A stretch of 38,331 nt of DNA, taken from Lachnospiraceae bacterium (GTDB lineage Bacteria > Bacillota > Clostridia > Lachnospirales > Lachnospiraceae). The notes beneath the pieces are model-generated. The model had not been told where the DNA came from, did no database searches, and was given only the letters and a program-made list of their open reading frames with translations. The position numbers and the translations under genes are program-made. Of this stretch, positions 7,519 to 15,758 are shown one piece after another (the stretch's first letter is position 1; every line of letters starts with the position of its first letter). Location of the stretch: assembly GCA_016288005.1 (NCBI GenBank), contig JAEEXY010000027.1:1-38331 (forward strand). Reading direction: 5' to 3'.

Positions 7519-9261
7519 TCAGGTTATGGGATTCGATCTTTCCCACTGCATCCCCTTTCCTCGCGTGAATGCGCGCGATTCTTCAATCGGCATGGGCTTT
7601 CCGAAGAAATATCCCTGAGCCCTCTCGCAGCCGGTCTTGCGCAGGAACTCGTAATGCGCCTCCGACTCCACGCCCTCACAAAGAGGCGCAAGTCCCATGG
7701 CCTTCGAGCCCTCGATGATGTAGGTCATCAGCATGGCTGTCTTCGGATTGCGGTCGAAGCATCTTAAGAATACCAGGTCGAGCTTCAATACGTCGAAATC
7801 ATACTCCGCAATAGTGTTCAGCGACGAATATCCGCTGCCGAAATCATCGAGCCAGATATTGTAGCCCATGTTGTGCATCTTCTCGCACTCGGTCTTGATA
7901 ACACCCTCATTGTCGTTAAGAGCGCTCTCCGTGATCTCGAGATCTAGGAAATTGCGGGGTATATTGAAGCTGTCACGCGTTTTCTCGACCGATCCGAAGA
8001 TATCGCAGACATCGAAGTCCATTCGCGAGATATTGATCGAAACCGGCACGACCGGCTCGCCCTTATCGATCAGCGAGCGGAGGTCTTCGCATACCCTTCT
8101 CACAACATATCTGTCCACAAGATATATCAGATGCGCCTGCTCCAGGGTCTCGATGAAATCGCCGGGAGAGAGCATTCCCATCTTCGGGTCGATCCAGCGT
8201 ACCAGCGCTTCATAGCCGCAGATCTCACCGCTCTTAACCCTGATAACGGGCTGGTAGAACACCTTGATATAGCCCATTTCGAGGGCCTCATCGACATGAT
8301 CCACAACATACTGCTGTTTGCGCAGCCTCTCACGGAGCATGTCGTCGTAAACACAGAAATTCACATCGTGCCTGCCCTTTATGCTGTTGCAGGCAAGTCT
8401 CGCATGGTCGCAGGCCAGGCCGATTTCGGAGCGCCTATCATCCAGGTAAAAGATACCCGCCTTCATCCTCACGCGCTTATTTACATCGACTGAACGAAGC
8501 ATCGTCTTATAGACCTGATCGACTTTTTCCTCGACATACTGCCTGTCTCCCTCGGTGCAGACAAAGAAATGGTCGTCGGAGAAACGGGCGATCGTAGCTC
8601 CCACAAAAATGTCGCGCAGGCACTTGGCCACATCGCAGAGCAACTCGTCACCCTGAGTGAATCCGTGCCTCTCGTTATATAATTTAAAGTTCGGAACATC
8701 AAAATGGATAAAAGATATCTGGCGCCTCCTGCTATCGGGCGACATCAGCATCATCTGGACCTTGTGATAAAAGAATGGCATATTGAAAAGGCCGGTCAGC
8801 TCATCGGTCTCCCTGTTTGCCGAAAGGATCTCCGCCTCCGCGAGGGAATTGCGGTTTTTGTTCATGAATTCGTTTTGATCGACATCGACGATGAATACAT
8901 AGAAATAGCTGTTATGCTCATCATAATGCAGCAGATGGCCGAAGTCCTCGATATATCTGACCTCGCCCTTTTTCGTGATGATACGGTATCGGACGTAATC
9001 ATGCCGCTTCTCTCCGAACACGGTCTGCGCCTGGATCTGGTTTTCGATCTTGTGCAGATCTTCGGGATGCACCATGCCTTTAAAGGAACCGCCGACATAC
9101 TCAAAAAACTCATCGAAAGTCTCGCAGTCGTAAAGACTTATAACATTCTGATCCGCAAACAGGATCTTTTCGTCTTCCTCAGCCTCATAGACAAAGAATC
9201 CGCCCGGAAGTCCGGAAGGGATCACTCCGTCAGAGCCGTATCTTTTTGTTTCGTCCACCAT
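7519..9261 (-). CDS. PAS - degenerate GGDEF - EAL c-di-GMP phosphodiesterase
   Basis: A 580-residue soluble protein. A PAS fold occupies about residues 15-128. A GGDEF-like domain (about 150-305) has SDDHF (228-232) at the active-site position instead of GGDEF and no obvious I-site, so it is probably catalytically dead and may be regulatory. The EAL domain (about 318-575) keeps the key residues: EALVRW (E351), SINIS, LEITES, LDDFGSGYSS (471-480), LKLD, a later EGVE and QGYFFGKPM, so hydrolysis of c-di-GMP to pGpG is expected. The ATG at 9261 follows a strong purine-rich RBS (GAGGGAGGCGG). An in-frame start 22 codons earlier is less likely. It forms an operon with the downstream cyclase, one base away. 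Confidence 0.92.
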   Translation of the reverse strand: MVDETKRYGSDGVIPSGLPGGFFVYEAEEDEKILFADQNVISLYDCETFDEFFEYVGGSFKGMVHPEDLHKIENQIQAQTVFGEKRHDYVRYRIITKKGEVRYIEDFGHLLHYDEHNSYFYVFIVDVDQNEFMNKNRNSLAEAEILSANRETDELTGLFNMPFFYHKVQMMLMSPDSRRRQISFIHFDVPNFKLYNERHGFTQGDELLCDVAKCLRDIFVGATIARFSDDHFFVCTEGDRQYVEEKVDQVYKTMLRSVDVNKRVRMKAGIFYLDDRRSEIGLACDHARLACNSIKGRHDVNFCVYDDMLRERLRKQQYVVDHVDEALEMGYIKVFYQPVIRVKSGEICGYEALVRWIDPKMGMLSPGDFIETLEQAHLIYLVDRYVVRRVCEDLRSLIDKGEPVVPVSINISRMDFDVCDIFGSVEKTRDSFNIPRNFLDLEITESALNDNEGVIKTECEKMHNMGYNIWLDDFGSGYSSLNTIAEYDFDVLKLDLVFLRCFDRNPKTAMLMTYIIEGSKAMGLAPLCEGVESEAHYEFLRKTGCERAQGYFFGKPMPIEESRAFTRGKGMQWERSNPIT

Positions 9262-9433
9262 CAAATACCGCCTCCCTCTCCAATGATCACGGTCTTTGCA
9301 TCCGATGTGCACCCAAACACACATCACATATACAAAACTCCGATATTATCGTACACCTTTTCAGGGTGATTTTCCAGCAAAAAATCAGTATCGGCAAACA
9401 GTTTTTTGTAAGCGACACGATTCGTCTATTCCC

Positions 9434-9462
9434 TTGAACTTTTCCGCATTTTCATGTATAAT
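9434..9462 (+). promoter_or_regulatory. Promoter of the beta-helix gene
   Basis: TTGAAC (9434-9439), a 17-base spacer and TATAAT (9457-9462). A sequence resembling the LacI-type operators of this window, TTTACACGTTTTA (9474-9486), lies just after the expected start of transcription, with a degenerate right half. The rest of the gap between the divergent EAL gene and the beta-helix gene (9262-9505) shows nothing else I can support. Confidence 0.7.
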
Positions 9463-9505
9463 AGAATTCTGGTTTTACACGTTTTATCAACAAGGAGGTT
9501 CGATT

Positions 9506-10867
9506 ATGTTGTTTAAGAAAAAAGCAGCCGTTCTGATCATAGCCATGACGCTGGTTTTAGCGCTGATCGCGCCCGCCGCGGGTGTACAGGCATATACACC
9601 GCCGGCACAGGCAGGAGAGATAATTCAGGCAGACGGCGTAAAATACATGGTTCTCTGGAGAGGTGAAGGCAACAGATCCGTCCTTATTTACGACTATCCG
9701 GACGTCAGCGCCAAGACCGTAACCATACCCAAGACCGTAAACGACGGCCTGTACGAATGGAAGGTTATCGGCGCTCTGAGCGGCGCGTTCAAAAACTGCA
9801 CCACTCCGAAGACTATCGAGATCCCCAAGGATACCAATATCAACTGGTATTACATGTGTCCCGACGCGTTCATAAACGGCGCTAAACAGACCATCAAGGT
9901 ATATCCCGCAGACGGCGAGTGGAACACGCTCTATCTGATCCTCGAGATCAACGGACCGAAGCCCGCTTTCCTCGCGTCAAAGATATATGAGACCTGCGGC
10001 GTTTCCTCTTACGCGTCCTACACTCCCGTTGCCAATACCGAGGATACTCTCTATGTGACCGTTCCCGCCGGAACCTACACGCTTGACAATGCAAAGGATC
10101 CGGGAAAGGGCGCAGAGATCAGGGTTTATTCGAACACCACCCTGTATCTGAAGGGCGTAACCTTTAAGCGCGGCACTACCGATGCCGCCCTGAAAAAGCA
10201 TATGCTCACGCTCGGCACCACCGACCTGAAGATGGCCGACGGCAGCGTTAATGCCAAGAAGTACAACGGCGGCAGCAATATCCAGATCCTGTACGGAACA
10301 TTTGACAACGGAACAAAGCCCGGCGCAAACAATATCTGCCGCGGCTCCCATCTGTCCGGTGTTACGATAAAGGGCACCACCTTCAAGTATCTGCCCGATT
10401 CGCCCCTGACCGACGGTATGACGAACTCGCACTGCATCGAGCTGGCGGGCGTTAAGAAATTCACGATCAAGAGCTGCAAATTCTACAACAACTCGAACTG
10501 CTTCTTCAACAATGAGGCTGTCCAGATCGAGTCCTGCGGCTCCGATCCCACCGCGCAGACTCATACCAATGTCGCCGCTCCTCTCGACGACACCCAGACC
10601 AGCAACGTCACGATCACCAAGTGCCGCTTCGAGGGCTTCAATTACGGCTGCGGCAGCAACCACCTCAGCGTCAACGACTGTTACAAGAACATGAAGTTCA
10701 CTTACAACACCTTCATCGGCTGCCAGAAATACTGTGTCTGCCTCTACAACTACGACACAGTCACGATCGCCTACAACAAGATGAAGAACTGCAGCACGCT
10801 GATCCTTGATCCCAGCGACCACAAATCGACCAACATCAAGACAAAGAAGAATAAGACCGTGAAATAA
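9506..10867 (+). CDS. Secreted right-handed parallel beta-helix protein
   Basis: A 453-residue protein with a classic signal peptide (MLFKKKAAVL, a hydrophobic core, then a likely cut after GVQA at residue 29). The mature part has repeated short strands with Asn and Cys ladders typical of right-handed beta-helices (FKNCT, FYNNSNCFFNN, KCRFEGF, YNTFIGCQKYCVCLYNYDTVTIAYNKMKNC). This fold is common in pectate lyases and other polysaccharide-acting enzymes and in surface proteins. I cannot see a definite catalytic set, so its substrate is unknown. RBS AAGGAGG at 9492-9498 fixes the ATG at 9506; earlier in-frame codons lie upstream of the promoter. No dockerin, sorting signal or S-layer domain was seen, so it is likely released. 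Confidence 0.85.
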   Translation: MLFKKKAAVLIIAMTLVLALIAPAAGVQAYTPPAQAGEIIQADGVKYMVLWRGEGNRSVLIYDYPDVSAKTVTIPKTVNDGLYEWKVIGALSGAFKNCTTPKTIEIPKDTNINWYYMCPDAFINGAKQTIKVYPADGEWNTLYLILEINGPKPAFLASKIYETCGVSSYASYTPVANTEDTLYVTVPAGTYTLDNAKDPGKGAEIRVYSNTTLYLKGVTFKRGTTDAALKKHMLTLGTTDLKMADGSVNAKKYNGGSNIQILYGTFDNGTKPGANNICRGSHLSGVTIKGTTFKYLPDSPLTDGMTNSHCIELAGVKKFTIKSCKFYNNSNCFFNNEAVQIESCGSDPTAQTHTNVAAPLDDTQTSNVTITKCRFEGFNYGCGSNHLSVNDCYKNMKFTYNTFIGCQKYCVCLYNYDTVTIAYNKMKNCSTLILDPSDHKSTNIKTKKNKTVK

Positions 10868-10884
10868 TAAAACATTCAATAAAC

Positions 10885-10944
10885 AGACACGGGGACGGTT
10901 TTCTGTCTGCGAACTGCGCAGACAGAAGAACCGTCCCCGTGTCT
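10885..10944. repeat. Palindromic intergenic repeat, copy 1
   Basis: Two arms of about 27-28 bases form a nearly perfect inverted repeat differing by one single-base gap. The conserved core is ACACGGGGACGGTT. It lies between the convergent beta-helix and glycosyltransferase genes, and the same core recurs at 24386-24416 and 25721-25784. The hairpin may end transcription from both sides. Similar palindromes are scattered in many Firmicutes genomes and resemble REP-type sequences mobilised by single-strand transposases; that link is an inference. Confidence 0.85.
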
Positions 10945-10963
10945 GAATTAATCCTTCTCTTTA

Positions 10964-12142
10964 TCAGTTTACGGCTTCTTTGCCGGTAAGCACGTATTTC
11001 TTTTTGATGGCGTCCATATAGAGCCGCTCCACACTGTTTACAAAATTCGCCGTGGAGAAGCGCTGCGCCTCGGACACCGCGTTAATCGACATATTTTTCC
11101 GCATCTCGGGATCGGCGATCAGCTTTTCCACATGGGCACGGAACTCCGACTCGTTTGAATACTGCCAGCCGTTCACTCCGTCCTTTACCATGCCCTCGAG
11201 ACATTCGTCGTGCCTGCAGAGCATCGGAAGCCCTGCTGCCATCGCCTCCACATAGGTCAGTCCCTGCGTCTCGCTGGTCGAAGCATTTACGAAAACATCG
11301 CCGATATGATAGTACTCTCCGACCTTATCGGGAGAGATCATGCCGGTAAATCTGACCTTATCGTTAAGGCCGAGCCTTTCGCAATGCTCCTCGATATCTT
11401 CCCTGACGGGACCGTCGCCGACTATCAGCAATCTGACGGGCAGATCCCTGCACCCGGCCATCATATCGAGCAGCTCGTCCACATTCTTTTCCTTGGCGAG
11501 GCGTCCTACATAGATCAGTCTTAAGTCCCCGCCGTCGAGCCCATACTCGGCGCGTCTCTCATTGATCCAGTGTGCAGCGGGCATATGTGAGTATCTCACG
11601 ATGTCTATGCCCGAAGGAATGATCGATACCGGAGTGCTGACCCCGTATCTCTCGAGCAGCCTGCCGACCTTATAGGAAGGCGCGATCACGGCGTCCGTAT
11701 TGTTCAGTACGTGGCGCGAGAATCTGGATACCAGGAAAGTCCCCAGCTTTTTCGAAGGACAGAAATAATGTGTATAGTCCTCGTAAACCGTATGATATGT
11801 ATGTACCAGCGGAGCTCCGCAGGCTCTCGCGATTTTCTTCGCGCAGCCGTAGGTCGAGAACTCACACTGAGAATGAACAACATCCGGATTCCATCTGATG
11901 ATATCGCGGAAGAAATTGTGCGGTATCTTCAGGCGGATCCTGGTGCCGGGATAAACCCAGCCCGAATTAAGCGAACCGATATAGTATACGCCGTCTCTCT
12001 CATAGGAAACGGTATCCTGTGCCAGAGTGAGGATACGGACCTCATGTCCGCTGCGCTCCAGCCCGTTTTTGATATTGATAACGGAAGTCACCACTCCGTT
12101 TACCAACGGCTTATACAGATCGGTAGTGATCAGTATCTTCAT
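10964..12142 (-). CDS. GT4 glycosyltransferase, diacylglycerol glucosyltransferase-like
   Basis: A 392-residue GT-B fold enzyme. The N-terminal acceptor domain begins MKILITTDLYKPLVNGVVTS and has VHSQCEFSTYGCAKK and PLVHTYHTVYEDY, segments typical of glycosyltransferases that glucosylate diacylglycerol in Firmicutes and mollicutes. The C-terminal donor domain has IPSGIDIVRY, YVGRLAKEKN (sugar-nucleotide loop) and ASTSETQGLTYVEAMAAGLP (the EX7E-type motif of GT4). A UDP-sugar donor and a membrane lipid acceptor are likely, though not proven. ATG at 12142 is preceded by AAGGAG. It begins 11 bases after the PAP2 gene, which suggests a two-gene lipid-modifying operon. Confidence 0.88.
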   Translation of the reverse strand: MKILITTDLYKPLVNGVVTSVINIKNGLERSGHEVRILTLAQDTVSYERDGVYYIGSLNSGWVYPGTRIRLKIPHNFFRDIIRWNPDVVHSQCEFSTYGCAKKIARACGAPLVHTYHTVYEDYTHYFCPSKKLGTFLVSRFSRHVLNNTDAVIAPSYKVGRLLERYGVSTPVSIIPSGIDIVRYSHMPAAHWINERRAEYGLDGGDLRLIYVGRLAKEKNVDELLDMMAGCRDLPVRLLIVGDGPVREDIEEHCERLGLNDKVRFTGMISPDKVGEYYHIGDVFVNASTSETQGLTYVEAMAAGLPMLCRHDECLEGMVKDGVNGWQYSNESEFRAHVEKLIADPEMRKNMSINAVSEAQRFSTANFVNSVERLYMDAIKKKYVLTGKEAVN

Positions 12143-12153
12143 AGCCGCTCTCC

Positions 12154-12831
12154 TTATACACGTCCGAGCTTCCTGCCGAGGCGGAGGGCACGAACAAACT
12201 CCGGGGTGCCGAGATTCCATGCGAAATCAGCGATCATCACACCGGCTACCATGTCAACAAATACATGCTGTTTTGTGAATACGGTCGAGAGGCAGATCAG
12301 GAAGGCCAGTACAAAGGCCGATGTCTTGATCCATGTCGGAACCTTCTCCTCATCCCTGATCGCGAGAAAGCAGATCCAGCTCTCGAGACAGTGTATCGAC
12401 GGGAACAGATTGTCCGGACTGTCGGTAGCATATATGAAATTAAGGAGCGTCTCGCCCAGACCGCTGCCTGTTACCGCAGGTCTGACATTGGTGGTGGGGA
12501 TCAGTACGAAGATCACTCCGCACAGCATCTTGGCCGCCACGTCAGTAATAACAAGTCTCCAGCATCTGTCCCTGTCACTGCGGCAGATCAGGAAATACGT
12601 TAAATACCAAAAAGGAAAAGCTATAAAATAGATGATCGAAAAAGCCGGAATAACGGGAATGACACCGTCAATAGCTCCGGTCATGTCAAGATAATTTCTC
12701 CCAAGCCAGGCATTCAGCATTCTGGCTCCGTAATAAACTACCAGATTGGATATTACCAATAGAGAAAGACCCACAACTGCATAGGGAGGCAGGAACTTAC
12801 GACAGGCCTCCTTAAACTTTGCTGCATTCAT
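12154..12831 (-). CDS. PAP2-family membrane phosphatase
   Basis: A 225-residue integral membrane protein with about six helices. The phosphatidic-acid-phosphatase/vanadium-haloperoxidase motifs are visible: FPSIHCLESW (PSxH with the catalytic-site His) and STVFTKQHVFVDMVAG (S..T..H....D, with the nucleophile His). It presumably removes phosphate from a lipid or isoprenoid phosphate on the outer face of the membrane. An RBS AAGGGAG lies about nine bases before the ATG. It is the first gene of an operon with the GT4 enzyme; dephosphorylation of phosphatidic acid to diacylglycerol would make that enzyme's acceptor, an attractive but untested link. Confidence 0.85.
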   Translation of the reverse strand: MNAAKFKEACRKFLPPYAVVGLSLLVISNLVVYYGARMLNAWLGRNYLDMTGAIDGVIPVIPAFSIIYFIAFPFWYLTYFLICRSDRDRCWRLVITDVAAKMLCGVIFVLIPTTNVRPAVTGSGLGETLLNFIYATDSPDNLFPSIHCLESWICFLAIRDEEKVPTWIKTSAFVLAFLICLSTVFTKQHVFVDMVAGVMIADFAWNLGTPEFVRALRLGRKLGRV

Positions 12832-12848
12832 TACTCATACTCCCTTCC

Positions 12849-12925
12849 GCTGCCGTTCCGGCAGCACGACTCACTGCGCCCCCGCGCATTAACTCAATAC
12901 CCCCGGAGTGCGGCGCCCCGCACTC
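12849..12925. promoter_or_regulatory. Two GC-rich hairpins ahead of the PAP2 gene
   Basis: GCTGCCG-TTC-CGGCAGC (12849-12865) lies beside the PAP2 ribosome site, and GAGTGCGG-CGCC-CCGCACTC (12906-12925) lies further upstream. Neither is followed by a T-run. They could be leader structures of the PAP2 mRNA or 3'-end structures of the upstream DUF2130 transcript. A weak promoter-like pair (TTGTTT, 17 bases, TTAAAT, minus strand) occurs at about 12933-12961. Confidence 0.4.
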
Positions 12926-12996
12926 TCGATTACATATTTAACCACTTATTCGATTAAGAAACAAGACATAAACAGATTAAGATTTGATTAAAAATA

Positions 12997-14286
12997 TCAT
13001 TCTTTCTGTTTTTTGAGCTTTTCAAACTCCGCTTTCATCGTCGGATTGTCCTTTGTAAGCTTTTTTACGGAGACCTCATCGACCTTATTGTTCGCGATGC
13101 GCAGCTGGTTATCCGACCCCTGCAGCTCCTTCTTTACCTTCTCGAGATGCTGTATGGTCTTGTCGATCTCATCGATCGCCTTGTCAAAATGATCGTGCGC
13201 GATCGCATAGTTTCGCCCGAAATCATCCTTAAACTTCATAAGATTGTCTTCGAATTTGGTGATATCGATGTTCTGGTTCCTGACAACGGCGAGCTCCTGT
13301 TTGTATGAGAGCGCGTTCATTGCCGCGTTGCGCAGCAGTGTGATGATCGGGATGAAGCACTGCGGCCTTACCACATACATCTTGTCGTATTTGTAGGAAA
13401 CGTCGACGATGCCGCCGTTATACAGTTCACTCTCGCTCTCGAGCATGGACACGAGCACCGCGTACTCGCAGTGTTTCTCCTTGCGGTCCTTGTCGAGTTC
13501 CTTGAAAAAATCCTCGTTCTTATGCTTGGTCGAGGTCTCGTCCTGCTCATTCTTCATCTCGAACATGATCGAGACGATCTCGTTGCCGAGCTCGTCGTTT
13601 TCGCGGTAGATATAGTCACCCTTGCTGCCCGTGCGAGCATCGTTGTCCTTTTCGAAGTAGGCGTTCTTAAAAGCGGTCGCCCTCAGCTGGTTAAACTGTA
13701 TCTCACAGTGCTGCTCGAGCGTCTCTCCGAGCATCTTAACGGACATTTTCGTCTTAAGGTCCTTATAGAACTCGATCTGCGCGTTTTTTTCGGAGACGAT
13801 CAGATCGTGTTTTTCCTTTTCGCCGGCCAGCTGGCGCTCCAGATTCTGCTTTTCTTTCTCAACCTTGCCTACGGCCTCGAGGATCTCGATCTTTCGCCTG
13901 TTCTCCTCCTCGGCAACGGTCATTTTGAGGCTGTTTACCTCTCCCTCGTACTTTCTGACCGCATCCTGCACGGCAAGCTTCTGTTTGTCGGCCGCGGCGT
14001 CGACGGAAGCCTTAAGCCGCTGATTCTCGGCCTCAGCCTTTGCCAGCAGTTCGTTCAGCTTTTTGACTTCTTTGCCGTACTCTTCCTGAGTTTTTAGCCT
14101 GATATCGCTTTCTTTTGCCTTCAGATCGACCTCATGCTTTTCCGCGAGATGGTGCACAAGTTCCTCAACCCTCTCATCCACCTCGCGCTTAAACTCGCCG
14201 TCCCTGATCTGCTTAACTATCGAGTCAAGCTCGCTGCCGTCAACCGTAAATGCCTGTCCGCAATGCGGGCATCTTAATTCTGCCAT
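12997..14286 (-). CDS. DUF2130-family coiled-coil protein
   Basis: A 429-residue protein of the DUF2130 family. It has a short N-terminal zinc-ribbon-like CPHC (residues 6-9), a long charged coiled coil (about 30-185, rich in E/K/A/L) and the conserved C-terminal domain with HCEIQFNQLRATAF, GSKGDYIYRE, SIMFEMKNEQDET, KNEDFFKELDKDR and YAVLVSMLE. The pattern D...E-M-K in this domain resembles a PD-(D/E)XK nuclease core, consistent with ideas about the family, but the biochemical role is not established. RBS AAGGAGGAG just upstream. It follows the cation efflux gene by 26 bases and is probably in its operon. Confidence 0.9.
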   Translation of the reverse strand: MAELRCPHCGQAFTVDGSELDSIVKQIRDGEFKREVDERVEELVHHLAEKHEVDLKAKESDIRLKTQEEYGKEVKKLNELLAKAEAENQRLKASVDAAADKQKLAVQDAVRKYEGEVNSLKMTVAEEENRRKIEILEAVGKVEKEKQNLERQLAGEKEKHDLIVSEKNAQIEFYKDLKTKMSVKMLGETLEQHCEIQFNQLRATAFKNAYFEKDNDARTGSKGDYIYRENDELGNEIVSIMFEMKNEQDETSTKHKNEDFFKELDKDRKEKHCEYAVLVSMLESESELYNGGIVDVSYKYDKMYVVRPQCFIPIITLLRNAAMNALSYKQELAVVRNQNIDITKFEDNLMKFKDDFGRNYAIAHDHFDKAIDEIDKTIQHLEKVKKELQGSDNQLRIANNKVDEVSVKKLTKDNPTMKAEFEKLKKQKE

Positions 14287-14312
14287 GTCTCCTCCTTACC
14301 TTACCAAACAAC

Positions 14313-15434
14313 TCATTCTTCACTGAAATCCGTATCCATCGCGATCTGCAGCGTGTACCCCGGGAACTCTTTCTTTACCTTCTCTGAAACGGATCTGTAA
14401 ACCTCATTGCGGTCTTTTGCGTCAAAGCTTACAACGATGTCGAAGCGGACCGTTTTCTCCGCCTTGTCGAGATAAAAGCCGTGCATCTGCAGCACATAAG
14501 GCTCATCCGCCATGATCGCGGCAACGCGCTCCCTGGCGCGGACCGCGTCCGGATCCGTCGTATTGTAAGAATACACGCCTATCGCGGTAAGTATTACATC
14601 ATGATCGTTATAGACCTGTACCTGTATCCTGCGCAGCAGCTTGTCCAGATCGTCGGCCGAGAGGGTATCGGGCACCTCGATGTGAACCGAACCGTTATAC
14701 GAATCGGGGCCGTAATTATGCATTACGAGATCGTAGACTCCGTGCACCTCGTCAAATCCAAGGATCGTTTTCTTGATGCTCTGCGCCAGTTCGGCATCCA
14801 CGCGCTCTCCGAGTATCTTCGAGAGAGTCTCCTTAAGCATTTCAAAGCCTGCCTTTATGATCCAGGCCGCGATCAGCGCGCCGAGCCAGGCCTCCAGGGA
14901 AACACCGAATATCAGATAGATCGCCGCAGCCACCAGCGTGGTCACCGAGATGACCGAATCAAACACGGCGTCGTTGCCCGAATTGATCAGCGCGTCCGAA
15001 TGAACCCTTTCTCCGACGCCCTTTACGTATCTGCCGAGCAGGAACTTTACTATGACCGCGGCGCCGACGATGATCAGCGCGGCCGTGCCGTAGTCGGGAG
15101 TGACGGGGTCGATTATCTTTTTGACCGATTCGGTAAATGCGGTGATGCCCGCATAGAGCACGAGCAGCGAGATGATCATCGCGCTCAGATACTCTATCCT
15201 GCCGTATCCGAAGGGGTGCTTTCTGTCGGGCTCCCTGCCCGCGAGTTTGGTGCCGACTATGGTTATCGCCGAGCTCGCCGCATCGGATATATTGTTTACC
15301 GCGTCGAGCACGATCGCCACAGAATTCGCCGTAAGTCCGATCACTGCTTTAAAGCCCGCAAGCAGTACATTTGCGACAATTCCCGTAATGCTCGTCCTGA
15401 TTATGGTCGTATTGCGGTCGTTGTTCCCGTTCAT
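14313..15434 (-). CDS. Cation diffusion facilitator (CDF) metal efflux protein
   Basis: A 373-residue CDF-family exporter: about six transmembrane helices (residues 10-210), then a cytoplasmic metal-binding alpha-beta domain (about 215-300) and an extra C-terminal domain of about 75 residues. In helix 2 the motif is DAVNNISD (N47 and D51 at the usual metal-site spacing), and in helix 5 NDAVFD (D155, D159). Lack of the zinc-type His in helix 2 hints at manganese or iron rather than zinc, but this is uncertain. The arginine-flanked RKHPFGYGRIEYL loop is a family hallmark. ATG at 15434 is chosen for the GGAGG RBS nine bases upstream; an earlier in-frame start overlaps that RBS. Co-transcribed with the DUF2130 gene. 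Confidence 0.92.
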   Translation of the reverse strand: MNGNNDRNTTIIRTSITGIVANVLLAGFKAVIGLTANSVAIVLDAVNNISDAASSAITIVGTKLAGREPDRKHPFGYGRIEYLSAMIISLLVLYAGITAFTESVKKIIDPVTPDYGTAALIIVGAAVIVKFLLGRYVKGVGERVHSDALINSGNDAVFDSVISVTTLVAAAIYLIFGVSLEAWLGALIAAWIIKAGFEMLKETLSKILGERVDAELAQSIKKTILGFDEVHGVYDLVMHNYGPDSYNGSVHIEVPDTLSADDLDKLLRRIQVQVYNDHDVILTAIGVYSYNTTDPDAVRARERVAAIMADEPYVLQMHGFYLDKAEKTVRFDIVVSFDAKDRNEVYRSVSEKVKKEFPGYTLQIAMDTDFSEE

Positions 15435-15480
15435 GATAGCGTTCCTCCTCTTCCTGCTGCCTCGCAAACCCTTTTATATG

Positions 15481-15509
15481 ATTTTATCCTTATCTCAAAA
15501 AAGTGTCAA
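15481..15509 (-). promoter_or_regulatory. Promoter of the CDF-DUF2130 operon
   Basis: On the minus strand TTGACA (15504-15509), a 17-base spacer and TAAAAT (15481-15486), about 45 bases before the CDF start codon. The 324-base gap between the divergent CDF and ATPase genes (15435-15758) holds this promoter, the tandem palindromes, the ATPase promoter and a leader palindrome. Confidence 0.75.
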
Positions 15510-15567
15510 AGCAATCTCGCCGGATCCTTAACTGTTTCTAAAATGAATAACCACGGATATAAAAACA

Positions 15568-15678
15568 GATAATCAGCCGCGAACGGTGGTTTTATATCAA
15601 TTCCGGCTGATTATCTCGGGTTTTTGTGGGGATAATCAGCCGCATCGAGGTCAAATATGGTGTTGACGGCTGATTATT
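15568..15678. repeat. Two tandem palindromes of identical geometry at the ATPase promoter
   Basis: Four half-sites: GATAATCAGCCG at 15568-15579 and 15631-15642, and its inverse CGGCTGATTATC/T at 15604-15615 and 15667-15678. Each palindrome is exactly 48 bases with a 24-base centre, and the unit repeats at 63 bases, although the centres differ in sequence. The last half-site fills the spacer of the ATPase promoter. An additional interleaved inverted repeat GATATAAAA/TTTTATATC occurs at 15556-15564/15590-15598. Most likely a multi-site operator; a mobile-element end is possible. Confidence 0.85.
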
Positions 15679-15691
15679 CTGAAGATATAAT
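15663..15691 (+). promoter_or_regulatory. Promoter of the ATPase gene
   Basis: TTGACG (15663-15668), a 17-base spacer and TATAAT (15686-15691). The spacer contains the fourth half-site of the tandem palindromes, so a protein bound there would block RNA polymerase. Confidence 0.75.
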
Positions 15692-15703
15692 TGTGGTGTA
15701 AGC

Positions 15704-15726
15704 AGTATCCTGCACCTAGGGATACT
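15704..15726 (+). repeat. Short inverted repeat in the ATPase leader
   Basis: AGTATCC (15704-15710) and GGATACT (15720-15726) form a 7-base stem within the predicted leader, between the transcription start and the GGAGG ribosome site at 15743-15747. Possible leader hairpin or additional operator. Confidence 0.4.
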
Positions 15727-15758
15727 CATTGATCGTAAATAATGGAGGCAAAACAGAT

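Noticed and set aside
7519-9261. Active diguanylate cyclase in the EAL protein
   Set aside because: The active-site motif is SDDHF instead of GGDEF, so cyclase activity is unlikely.
15568-15678. Regularly spaced repeats that might be a CRISPR array
   Set aside because: The repeats are 12 bases and alternate in orientation with 24- and 15-base gaps. CRISPR repeats are longer and all in the same direction, and no cas genes are near.
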